This document shows, one piece after another, positions 8,019 to 16,275 of a stretch of DNA of 64,000 bases (position 1 is the stretch's first letter; each line of letters begins with the position of its first letter). The notes under the pieces were generated by a model, which worked only from the letters and a program-made list of their open reading frames with translations, did no database searches and was not told where the DNA came from. Both the position numbers and the translations under genes were made by a program. The DNA is from Elizabethkingia miricola (lineage in GTDB: Bacteria > Bacteroidota > Bacteroidia > Flavobacteriales > Weeksellaceae): contig NZ_LSGQ01000007.1 in assembly GCF_001675285.1 (NCBI RefSeq), forward strand, positions 186,001-250,000, read 5' to 3'.

Positions 8019-8552
8019 ATGGGCAATTCTCCACGTGAAAGAATATTAAATACAGCCAGTATCTTGTTTCATATGCAAGGTTATAATAACACGGGTATAA
8101 ATCAGATTATTGCAGATTCAGGAGTTTCAAAAGCTAGTTTTTATGATCATTTCAGATCTAAAGACGATTTATGTATAGAATTCCTGAATAAAAGATATGA
8201 ATACTGGTCTTCACAATGGGAAATATTTATTTCGAAAGCCTCCGGCCGGAAAGAAAAAATACTCATGTCATTTGATTTCCTTATATATATGAATGAGAAA
8301 GAGAATTTCAGAGGCTGTAGTTTTCTAAATATATCCTCCGAAATTTCTGATGATAAAATCCAGATTCACAAAACAATCCGCCAGCACAAAAACGAATTAA
8401 GAAATTTTTTCATAAGAGAAATCCCTGATGAGATTTTATCAGCACATATTTATATGCTTTTTGAAAGCTCGATAGCTATGGGTAGACTTTATGGAAATAA
8501 TGAGTTAACCATAAAATCTAAGATTATAGTAAACGGCCTGCTGAAAGATTAA
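8019..8552 (+). CDS. TetR-family transcriptional regulator
   Basis: 177 residues from the ATG at 8019, chosen because MGNSPRERIL begins helix 1 and because the frame upstream overlaps the promoter. The helix-turn-helix is at about residues 28-47 (INQIIADSGVSKASFYDHFRSK). The C-terminal ligand domain is helical and not recognisable to a ligand class. The perfect operator over its own promoter implies autorepression. The next plus-strand gene is a surface lipoprotein 130 bases downstream; whether it is also controlled is unknown. Confidence 0.93.
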   Translation: MGNSPRERILNTASILFHMQGYNNTGINQIIADSGVSKASFYDHFRSKDDLCIEFLNKRYEYWSSQWEIFISKASGRKEKILMSFDFLIYMNEKENFRGCSFLNISSEISDDKIQIHKTIRQHKNELRNFFIREIPDEILSAHIYMLFESSIAMGRLYGNNELTIKSKIIVNGLLKD

Positions 8553-8588
8553 TTAGCCTAAATCCACAATCACATTGCATCTAAAAGC

Positions 8589-8612
8589 TGCCTGTATTAT
8601 TTAGTACAGGCA
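8589..8612. other. Hairpin downstream of tetR
   Basis: 8-bp arms TGCCTGTA and TACAGGCA around an 8-base loop. There is no T-run on the plus strand, so it is a weak terminator candidate at best. Confidence 0.4.
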
Positions 8613-8684
8613 GGAAAACTATTGTCATTTTAGAAATAAAGATGGCTTTTAAAGACAATGATTATAACTTATAAATAATAAACT

Positions 8685-10433
8685 ATGAAAAGAGAACTAT
8701 TCCCGAAAAAAAAATGTAAAGATTATTTCTTGCCACACCTGACAAAAGCGATGGCTTTATCTGCCGGACTGAGTCTTGTTTTTTCTTTGGTATCATGCAG
8801 AAGTGCAGAAACAGAGCAGGTTACAGGAACTGCTGAGGTGAAAATAAATTTCAAAGGCAGCAACTATGAGGGGATTGCTGAATTAGGTTTACAGGCCTCA
8901 ACAGGAAGCAGTTTGCAATACCAAAACCCCAATCAGCATCAGGAAATAAAGATAGATAATGACTTTATTGTTGTTGCAGATCTTATTCCACAAAAAACAA
9001 CTTTAGAATTACAGGCTGCGACAAGTAATACTAACAATCTTATGGCTGCAACTGCGCCTGGACTGCTGCCTAATGATATTTGTTATAAGCTTTTAGTATA
9101 TGATAATAATGGTAATTATGTTGCTGAAAGGGATTATATCCGTGGTAAAGAGAGTGACACAGCAATTACACCTGCTCTTATGCTGGATGGGGGGCAAACA
9201 TATACCTTTGTTGTCTATTGTATAAATACCAATACAATAGCTTCATTGCCGGTAGTAACTAATAAGAATACATTGGCAGGAGCTACTCTAAGTGATGTGG
9301 CAGGTACTACGGATTTGATGTATTTTAAATCAGCTCCTATAACATTGGTAGGTGGTTCTAATAATTATCTGGATATTGTGCTGAAACATATGTTCAGTCA
9401 GATTACCACAACGTTGGATGTTTCTCAGACCGGATATAAAATTCATACCATAGATGCCAATATTGCTCCGCATTATAACAAAGCAAGTATACAGTTGGCG
9501 GACGGAGTTATTACAAGAAATAACTTGGGAAATACACCAGTCCAGTTTACATTACCCGCTGGTGATATCATAGACATTTATCCTAATTCTGTAAGTAATG
9601 TCAGTATTATAGATAATGATATGAATAATACTACTGTTTTTAATATTGCTTCTCTCCGTCTGGGGGTTGGAAATAAAGTCACAGGAGGTGTCAGTATTGT
9701 TAATAAAGACATTAAAATCGAAAATCTGAAATTAACACCGGGAGTTAAATACAACCTGCATATTAATTTAGCTCCAGTGGACACTTATCTTACCTATATG
9801 GGGGTACCTGCGGCCAGAATAAACGGTCAGATATGGATGCGCTATAATATGGGCGTTACCAATATGGATCCTGTGGCCAATAATCCGGATCAGGATCCAC
9901 AGATTGCAGCATTATATGGCAGCTATTATTTCTGGGGACTCAAAGACCCTTACAGTGCTACCAATAATACGCAAAAAAGTGGCCCGGTCGGAGCATGGAA
10001 TAGCGGAAACAATTATGCACCTGTAAAAAATCAGACTTATGATCCTTGCCCGTCCGGCTTTAGAGTTCCGACAACCAATGAATGGCTTAAACTAATAGAG
10101 TATACAACCTCTGAAAATATCGGGAAGTGGGATGCTGTTCCGGTAGATTTCGGAGGATCCTATGGAGCGGGTAAAGTTTTACGGAGTAAAAAGAATACCA
10201 GTGTTAAGATAACGCTTCCTATTGCCGGAACATTTCATGCTGCTGCCCATGTAGATTATCGGGGATATATAGGGAATTACTGGACGAGTACAGAAAGTAG
10301 TAATGTTCAGTTGATCAGATTCTCAGCTGAAAATCCGGTTCCGGCAACGTCTGCTGTTGTGACAAGTATAAGCACTACAGATAAATCTTTTAACCAGTAC
10401 TCTTTACGGTGTATTGCTGATGTACCTAACTAA
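8685..10433 (+). CDS. Fimbrillin-like surface lipoprotein with C-terminal FISUMP-type domain
   Basis: 582-residue lipoprotein. A long N-terminus leads into a signal sequence with lipobox-like VSC (Cys38). The middle part is beta-rich and resembles FimB/Mfa2-type proteins. It is paralogous to the protein at 12932: both share DLMYF, the HxFSQITTT block and TPGVKYNL. The last 200 residues carry WMRYNMG, YFWG, YDPCPSGFRVPTTNEW and YWTSTESS, typical of the Fibrobacter succinogenes major paralogous domain (FISUMP) family. It is likely exposed on the cell surface and possibly adhesive. Confidence 0.85.
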   Translation: MKRELFPKKKCKDYFLPHLTKAMALSAGLSLVFSLVSCRSAETEQVTGTAEVKINFKGSNYEGIAELGLQASTGSSLQYQNPNQHQEIKIDNDFIVVADLIPQKTTLELQAATSNTNNLMAATAPGLLPNDICYKLLVYDNNGNYVAERDYIRGKESDTAITPALMLDGGQTYTFVVYCINTNTIASLPVVTNKNTLAGATLSDVAGTTDLMYFKSAPITLVGGSNNYLDIVLKHMFSQITTTLDVSQTGYKIHTIDANIAPHYNKASIQLADGVITRNNLGNTPVQFTLPAGDIIDIYPNSVSNVSIIDNDMNNTTVFNIASLRLGVGNKVTGGVSIVNKDIKIENLKLTPGVKYNLHINLAPVDTYLTYMGVPAARINGQIWMRYNMGVTNMDPVANNPDQDPQIAALYGSYYFWGLKDPYSATNNTQKSGPVGAWNSGNNYAPVKNQTYDPCPSGFRVPTTNEWLKLIEYTTSENIGKWDAVPVDFGGSYGAGKVLRSKKNTSVKITLPIAGTFHAAAHVDYRGYIGNYWTSTESSNVQLIRFSAENPVPATSAVVTSISTTDKSFNQYSLRCIADVPN

Positions 10434-10742
10434 ATCTGAAAAATATCCCCTGCAACTTTAAAGTTGCAGGGAATATCAGTTATTTTTATAGCAGGTAAAG
10501 AGGGTTACCACATGAACTGGAATCAGAGTATAGCAATGTTTATAGTATTAGTAAGTTTAAAGAAAGAAATTAAACTGAAAGATATATGCTCTGGGAATAT
10601 ATTCCAATCAGATTGAGGCTAACACAAAATTTAATACATGGTTTGGCTTGCATTGTAATTTAGAAGTATAATCAAAGAAAAACTGTTAAAAGTAATCCTA
10701 GTTTTATCATAATTCTTGGTATGAGGAGCGTTGTGCCAAATG
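10434..10742. other. Convergent intergenic region
   Basis: Between two convergent genes. It holds the hairpin at 10448-10471. A 34-codon ORF beginning at 10513 has no supporting feature. Confidence 0.5.
10448..10471. terminator. Hairpin after the fimbrillin-like gene
   Basis: Perfect palindrome CCCTGCAACTTT/AAAGTTGCAGGG, 14 bases past the stop codon. The following T-run is interrupted. Confidence 0.6.
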
Positions 10743-12338
10743 TTAATCCTTAATTCTTTGTTTTATAGACAGTTGTTTAATGAAATAGGAAGGAGTCATT
10801 CCTGTCTCTTTTCGGAAAGCTGTTATAAATACCTGATGTGAAGAATAACCACATTCTTCCGCAAGATAACTTATTTTATATTCTCTATATAAGGGATTAT
10901 TATATAGTTTGTCTATTATATATTTAATTCTAAGTTCATTTATATAATCATTAAAATTTTTGTTTTTAATCTTATTTATAGTAATAGATAAATACCTGGG
11001 ATTAATATTTAAAAGATGTGATATATAAGGGAGTGTTATATTTTTTCTTAAGAATTTCTCGGAATTTTCAAAAGCTTCTATTTTCTTTATAATATTATCC
11101 TCTTTATGTAATGGAATATTACTATTTACATAAGCTTCATTTGAATTTGCATTTATACGTTTAGTCCCAGTAATCTCTTGATTCTCCAGTTTGTTAATGA
11201 GTATATCATACTTTATTCTAAGTGTCCTGTTTCTCTTATAAAAATAAGCTCCAATTGAAAATACAATTATGATTGCAGCTAAACAAAACCATAATATATC
11301 TTTTCTAAGATTACTTACTTCTGATTGTAGGTAATAATTTTGTTTATCCGAATGAGTGATTATTGATTTATTTTTAATTCTTAATAGACTGTCATTAAGA
11401 TTGCTGTATAATTTTAAGTATTTATTTTGTTTAGAAACATCTTTAATGGAATCATATATATTTTTCAGGTTATCATATGTTGCTAATCTCCGATCCAAGT
11501 CTGTATTCATTTTTTCCTCTACTAATGTCTTTTCAAAATACATTATGCTTTTTTGATATTCTTTTTTTTGAAAATAAAAATGCCCGATGGTAAAATATGC
11601 AAACAATGCATTTTCTTTAAAATATTCCGGTTGGGTCGTTGATAAACTCAAAGCTTTTGAATAATAAAACTCAGCTTTTTCAAAATTAGGAGGTTTTATA
11701 AAATGGGTATAAATAGAACCCATATTTAGATATTGACTAATAAGCATATTGTAATAATTGCTTTCTTGCAATTTGTTGAGTTTATGCTTAGGTATACTTT
11801 CAATAAATTCTAAACTTTTTTTTGAATAATAAACAATAGAATCATTTAAATCTTCTCCTTCTGATAATCCAGCAAAAGTTGTATATATCCTGCTTAATTG
11901 TATATTTTTATCAATCGTATTGTCTATTTTATCAGCATATTGAACAGCAATATTAAGGGCTGTTTTAGACTTCTTATGCATGTCTAACATTGCAAATGTT
12001 GTCCCGTCATACATATATATATTACTTAATGCATTATTATCATCAAGTTTTAAAGCATTTTCTTTAGCTTTCTCTCCATAATTAAGAGCCTTTGTATAGT
12101 CTCCTTTTCCAAGATAATACTGTTGTATAGCGATTAAACCTTTTAATATTCCTGTCTTATAATTTTTGCTAACTGAATATTGATAAAGTGTATTAACCTC
12201 TTTAAAGTTTTCATTTTCTAAGTTTTTTAAAGCAATTTGATTAAACCTCTTTTCAACTTCAATTTCTGATAATCCAATAGTTTGAGATTTACATATAAAC
12301 CAACATAGTAGTGAACAAAAAAGTAAAGTTCCTTTCAT
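10743..12338 (-). CDS. TPR-containing AraC-family regulator with one membrane segment
   Basis: 531 residues: a signal-like N-terminus, several TPR units (about 30-330) that would be periplasmic, and a membrane helix (about 343-365, in ILWFCLAAIIIVFSIGAYFY). A C-terminal AraC helix-turn-helix (about 430-525) has ISYLAEECGYSSHQVFITAFRKETGMTPSYF. This architecture is common in Flavobacteriia. It lies divergent to the 58-residue protein and fimbrillin-like gene at 12704-14527 and is a plausible regulator of them. A tandem 14-bp repeat sits in its upstream region. Confidence 0.9.
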   Translation of the reverse strand: MKGTLLFCSLLCWFICKSQTIGLSEIEVEKRFNQIALKNLENENFKEVNTLYQYSVSKNYKTGILKGLIAIQQYYLGKGDYTKALNYGEKAKENALKLDDNNALSNIYMYDGTTFAMLDMHKKSKTALNIAVQYADKIDNTIDKNIQLSRIYTTFAGLSEGEDLNDSIVYYSKKSLEFIESIPKHKLNKLQESNYYNMLISQYLNMGSIYTHFIKPPNFEKAEFYYSKALSLSTTQPEYFKENALFAYFTIGHFYFQKKEYQKSIMYFEKTLVEEKMNTDLDRRLATYDNLKNIYDSIKDVSKQNKYLKLYSNLNDSLLRIKNKSIITHSDKQNYYLQSEVSNLRKDILWFCLAAIIIVFSIGAYFYKRNRTLRIKYDILINKLENQEITGTKRINANSNEAYVNSNIPLHKEDNIIKKIEAFENSEKFLRKNITLPYISHLLNINPRYLSITINKIKNKNFNDYINELRIKYIIDKLYNNPLYREYKISYLAEECGYSSHQVFITAFRKETGMTPSYFIKQLSIKQRIKD

Positions 12339-12396
12339 ATTAGAATAAAATTTTAGCGAAGATAGTATGACTCATTTATTAATTATAATTTCGAAT

Positions 12397-12424
12397 TAAT
12401 AACATATTAATAATAACATATTAA
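12397..12424. repeat. Tandem 14-bp repeat TAATAACATATTAA x2
   Basis: Two identical copies lie back to back 59-86 bases upstream of the AraC-family gene. Each is partly self-complementary. They may be regulator sites, but AT-rich simple sequence is an alternative. Confidence 0.5.
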
Positions 12425-12495
12425 TTTAAATCAATATTGATGTATTGATTTATTTAAGTGTTTGATTTTCAATTATATTTAATTGTAAAATAAAA

Positions 12496-12527
12496 AACAA
12501 TAATATTTAAATATTGTTGTTTTTTTT
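12496..12527 (+). terminator. Orphan terminator-like hairpin
   Basis: Arms AACAATAATATT and AATATTGTTGTT (one wobble pair) followed by T8 on the plus strand. No plus-strand gene precedes it, so it may act as a leader attenuator or insulate the downstream promoter. Confidence 0.45.
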
Positions 12528-12703
12528 ATTTAAAATAACCTTCAATTATTATTTATTTATTAAATATAATGTTTGCATGTAATAATCAATTCCTTCTATT
12601 GTTGCATTGCGTAACAGTGAAAAGTAAATAAATTTTTCCCGTTTTACAGCAGCTATCTCCACTTACTAATAAATAAACAAACAATAATTAAATAAGTATT
12701 TAA

Positions 12704-12880
12704 ATGATGAATAATTTAAAAAAAGAGGAATATATACCTCCAAAAATTGACATGTTTCTAATAGAGATGGAGAATGGAATCGCTACTGGTTCAGCTAAAG
12801 TACTACCGTCAAATTCAGACAATCAAGTACAGGAAGAATGGACAACGGATCCGGATGATAACCGTACAATAGAATGGTAG
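12704..12880 (+). CDS. 58-residue acidic protein preceding the fimbrillin-like gene
   Basis: A small ORF with two consecutive ATGs (12704, 12707). It encodes a lysine-rich start, then EYIPPKIDMFLIEMENGIATGSAK, then an acidic C-terminus ending DDNRTIEW. There is no signal peptide or membrane segment. It is 51 bases upstream of the lipoprotein gene at 12932 on the same strand. From memory, short proteins with a similar M-E-x-G-I-A-x-G-S-A core and a W at the C-terminus occur beside FimB/Mfa2-type lipoproteins in Chryseobacterium-related genomes; I cannot check this here. The function is unknown; a pilin-like partner or a secreted peptide are guesses. Confidence 0.7.
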   Translation: MMNNLKKEEYIPPKIDMFLIEMENGIATGSAKVLPSNSDNQVQEEWTTDPDDNRTIEW

Positions 12881-12931
12881 TCAGATTGAAATAACAAACA
12901 AATATGAAATAAATCTATTACCTCACAAACA

Positions 12932-14527
12932 ATGAAAAATTTAAAAATAACAATTGCAGCTTTTATGTTATCCGGTTCGCTTCTGATAACATCATGCAGA
13001 AGCTCTGACAATGCTGTAGATAATTCTGGTGAAAATTTAATTACGAATGGTTCTGCTCTTATCAAGATGAACTTGCTAGGAAGTGAATATGAAACGGAAA
13101 CGATCTCTACGCAGGCATCTGTTAAAAATACAGGTGTATCTTCTGTTGTAAAAGAACAGGTAAGTACATTCATGGCAGGTGAGCAACCAGTTATTGCTAC
13201 GCTTACACCGGTTATCTCATCAGCAATTGCTCCACAGGCATCAATTAATCCTATGGCAGATGTTATTAGAAATCCATTGAAAGGTCCTAATGTAAAATAT
13301 CGTGTTATTGCATACAGAACAAGTACAGGTGTCAAAGTAGCTACTAATGTTTATACTATAGATGCTAATGGAGTTTCTACAGCAGATACTGGTGATATGA
13401 TGCTGGATGGAGATACTGAAGCAACTAACAAATATGATTTTGTGGTGTTGTCATATAATAATTCAACAGCTCCGGGGGATGTTACAGGAAATATCTCAAC
13501 AGCTTCTTTATCCAGTATCTCGGGAGATAATGATCTGATGTATTTCCGTACCAATAATGTAAGGGTGTCCAAAGGAGATAATGTATTGAATGTTATGCTG
13601 ACACATAAATTCAGCCAGATCACGACAACTATAGATGCTTCAGCTGTAGCACCGGGAACACCTATTTCCTCTATAGGTAATGGGATTAATTTTGATAAGC
13701 ATCGTGGAGCGGCTGTTAATAGTATAAAGTTATCTGATGGAACCGTTACTTTTGGAGCAGCAACAACTACAAAAGCGGTTAGTTTTACTGCTCCAACACC
13801 AGCGAGTGCAATCTGGACAAGTAATCCTACATTGTTGGCTAATCCAGGAGGAACAGCTGCGAATATGTCAACATTGACCTTCCCAAATAATGCAAGCGGA
13901 ACAATTACTGTAGGATCTAAGACCAAAGGGAATTTTTCTGTTAGTAACTTAGTTGTTACACCAGGAGTAAAATATAACCTTAAGCTGAAGTTTGCATGTA
14001 CAACGGATGCAACGCCAACATGGCCTTTTAGTATGTCTGACTCAGGATTAGGGTCAGAAACAAGACTGACAAGAACATTCAATGCACCAGCTGCAGATGC
14101 TGGTTTTGTATTTGATGTTTATGAGCTGGATAACTCTTTTAACATGACAATTAACGGAGTGGATCTTGCTACTCAGGAAATTCAGTTTCAAGACCAAGTA
14201 GTAGGTTATCCAAGAAATATCAGATTTAAATCAGATGGATCGCGATGGGGCGAAAACGGAGTGCCGCAGATTTATGCATTGGGAAATTCAACAAATACAA
14301 CCCCAATTATCAGAATTACAATCGGGCCTGACGGTTCGGTATCTATGATGGGGAGAAGAAGTTTGACATCCAATCTGGAGCCTCTTGAATTGTATGGCGG
14401 AACCCTTTTTAATACTGTTACGTGGAAAACTACAGGTTCCAACACTGTAGTGGCAACAATGTTGGTAACAGGGGCTACTGTAATGAGAGGTTTAGGAGTT
14501 GGCAAGAAAATAATAGCTTGCCCATAA
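12932..14527 (+). CDS. Fimbrillin-like surface lipoprotein
   Basis: 531-residue lipoprotein with signal sequence and lipobox LITSC (Cys22). It shares the DLMYF, HKFSQITTT and TPGVKYNL blocks and general length with the lipoprotein at 8685, so the two are paralogues. Its C-terminal third is different: it lacks the FISUMP motifs and instead has a beta-rich domain. Mfa2/FimB-like proteins anchor or regulate fimbriae in Bacteroidales, but an anchoring role here is inference. It probably forms an operon with the small protein at 12704, and a strong terminator follows. Confidence 0.82.
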   Translation: MKNLKITIAAFMLSGSLLITSCRSSDNAVDNSGENLITNGSALIKMNLLGSEYETETISTQASVKNTGVSSVVKEQVSTFMAGEQPVIATLTPVISSAIAPQASINPMADVIRNPLKGPNVKYRVIAYRTSTGVKVATNVYTIDANGVSTADTGDMMLDGDTEATNKYDFVVLSYNNSTAPGDVTGNISTASLSSISGDNDLMYFRTNNVRVSKGDNVLNVMLTHKFSQITTTIDASAVAPGTPISSIGNGINFDKHRGAAVNSIKLSDGTVTFGAATTTKAVSFTAPTPASAIWTSNPTLLANPGGTAANMSTLTFPNNASGTITVGSKTKGNFSVSNLVVTPGVKYNLKLKFACTTDATPTWPFSMSDSGLGSETRLTRTFNAPAADAGFVFDVYELDNSFNMTINGVDLATQEIQFQDQVVGYPRNIRFKSDGSRWGENGVPQIYALGNSTNTTPIIRITIGPDGSVSMMGRRSLTSNLEPLELYGGTLFNTVTWKTTGSNTVVATMLVTGATVMRGLGVGKKIIACP

Positions 14528-14997
14528 TAATATATTCAATCACTTATTACTTTCCATAAAGAAGAAGAAAAACTGTTAATATCCGGTATTTATTTATCAT
14601 CATCCTATTTTTGTTAGTTAACAGTTGAAAGAACAGGTATCCAAAAGGATACTTGTTTTTTTTTGCTTTCTTACGATAGAGTCAACATAATTTTTTTCAT
14701 TATAGTAATTTTGACTATAATTCATAATAGATTTTTGCTCTAAATATAGAGCCGGGGGTTATATAGGTAGAGTATCTAATAGTAAAATATTGTAAGAAAC
14801 GGTTTTCATCATTCTATATTAATTACAGAAAAATTGCTATTATACATAATCTACTATCATCAGTACAAATTGGATCGATGCCTAGATGTTACCTTAATAA
14901 GCGGTGGTTGTATAAAGTATAGGTTATTTTTTGAAAAATGATTATTGACTATTATTTTTCTTTGTTACTTTAATCTTATTTTTACGAAAAAGATTAA
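14528..14997. other. Intergenic region after the fimbrillin-like gene
   Basis: 470 bases with the terminator at 14632-14664 and, at its right end, the presumed promoter region of the AraC gene (no exact consensus found). No further gene is supported. Confidence 0.5.
14632..14664 (+). terminator. Terminator of the fimbrillin-like gene
   Basis: Stem AACAGGTATCC with GGATACTTGTT (one G-T pair) around an AAAA loop, followed by a long T-run. It lies about 105 bases past the stop codon. Confidence 0.75.
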
Positions 14998-16122
14998 ATG
15001 GATAAATTAAGTTTTCTGCAAGTTATTGCTGCTATTGCTGTTTTTATATCAATACTGCTTTCCGTATTTTTATTAACGGTAAAAACAGAACGAAAACTAG
15101 AAAACAGACTATTTGCAATGTTCCTTATCATTAACGCAATTGATATCAGTGGACTTTTCATGCACTTTTTTACTGATAGTTATAATCTGAAAACTTTCAA
15201 AATATCTGCTTACTTATTAGTAATGCCTCTTTTCTATTTGTATGTTAATGCCGTTTGTTATTCTGATTTTACCTTAAAAAGAAAGCATTTATTACATCTT
15301 ATCCCTTTCATTGTTGCCAACTTAATTTTAGTTCCAAAACTTTATTCAGCAGAAGGCCCTGCCAAAGAATACTTTTTTAAACATATGTGGAACTCTCCTG
15401 AAATGTTTTTTTATCAGACAATCGGGGAACTTCAGTATTTATTTTATATTGTTGGTGTATTCATTATACTTAAAAGATATAAGAAGATTTATCTTGAAAA
15501 TTACACTAATCCAAACACCTTTTTGTATAAATGGCTGTTTCAGCTTACAATGATTTTCCTATTTATCCATATATGTATTATTTTCAAAAATATAATACGA
15601 TACACAGCATACAACGATCTATTTATTTGGATACATATTGTAGCGGGAGCTTCTTTTTTATTAGCTGCCTGCTGGTTTATATTGAAGGCATTAAATTATC
15701 CGGAGCTTTTTCGCAGAGTTGATTCTACATTACAGCCGACAAAGGTTTTTGCTGAAGCTCTGAAAACTGAAAATAAAACCGACGAAATAAAAAATATTCA
15801 GATTGAACAGCTTAAAAAATTTATGATTGAAAAAGAACCTTTTTTAGAACCTTCATTAACGATTCAAGAATTGGCGGATCAGGTGAAAATTCCTGTTCGT
15901 GATTTATCTATATTAATTAATCATCATATGAATCAGCACTTTTTTGATTTTGTGAATGAATACCGTATTAAAAAAGCAATGACCATTCTGAAAGATTCCA
16001 CAAAAAAAGAATATACAGTATTAGAAATTTTATATGAGGTAGGCTTCAATTCAAAATCTTCTTTTCATACTTCATTTAAGAAATACACAAACCAAACACC
16101 AACAATATTTAGAAATAGTTGA
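14998..16122 (+). CDS. Membrane-anchored AraC-family transcriptional regulator
   Basis: 374 residues. The N-terminal 235 residues are about seven hydrophobic helices (for example IAVFISILLSVFLLTV and LFYLYVNAVCY), and the last 100 form an AraC helix-turn-helix ending YTVLEILYEVGFNSKSSFHTSFKKYTNQTPTIF. Such seven-TM AraC proteins are frequent in Flavobacteriia and presumably sense a membrane or extracellular signal. The gene is monocistronic, with a very strong terminator after it. Confidence 0.9.
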   Translation: MDKLSFLQVIAAIAVFISILLSVFLLTVKTERKLENRLFAMFLIINAIDISGLFMHFFTDSYNLKTFKISAYLLVMPLFYLYVNAVCYSDFTLKRKHLLHLIPFIVANLILVPKLYSAEGPAKEYFFKHMWNSPEMFFYQTIGELQYLFYIVGVFIILKRYKKIYLENYTNPNTFLYKWLFQLTMIFLFIHICIIFKNIIRYTAYNDLFIWIHIVAGASFLLAACWFILKALNYPELFRRVDSTLQPTKVFAEALKTENKTDEIKNIQIEQLKKFMIEKEPFLEPSLTIQELADQVKIPVRDLSILINHHMNQHFFDFVNEYRIKKAMTILKDSTKKEYTVLEILYEVGFNSKSSFHTSFKKYTNQTPTIFRNS

Positions 16123-16160
16123 TAACTAGAAAATTGCAAATACTCGAACTCCCTTTTGTA

Positions 16161-16207
16161 AAAAAGTCGGACTCATTTTATTCATTAAAATGAGTCCGAC
16201 TTTTTTT
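16161..16207 (+). terminator. Strong terminator after the AraC gene
   Basis: Perfect 20-bp stem (16161-16180 with 16186-16205, core AGTCGGACTCATTTTA), 5-base loop, followed by T7. Confidence 0.9.
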
Positions 16208-16275
16208 AACGGACTTTTTTTATAATTCTCTACAGCATCTTTGCATTAGGTTATGAATGCTAAATTCTAAAAAAT

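Larger units (their letters stand above)
12339..12703. other. AT-rich divergent regulatory region
   Basis: 365 bases of strongly AT-rich sequence between divergent transcription units. It holds a 14-bp tandem repeat (12397-12424), a terminator-like hairpin with T8 (12496-12527) and a near-consensus AATGTTTG at 12568-12575. No gene was found. Confidence 0.6.

Noticed and set aside
10513-10617. 34-codon plus-strand ORF after the fimbrillin-like gene
   Set aside because: It lies behind a hairpin, has no promoter or conserved context, and looks like random sequence.
12823-13335. 170-codon minus-strand ORF
   Set aside because: It overlaps the 58-residue protein and the lipoprotein gene in antisense and has no family features.
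13351-14082. 243-codon minus-strand ORF opposite the fimbrillin-like gene
   Set aside because: It is wholly antisense to a well-supported lipoprotein gene, has no recognisable domains or start context, and its composition mirrors the sense strand.
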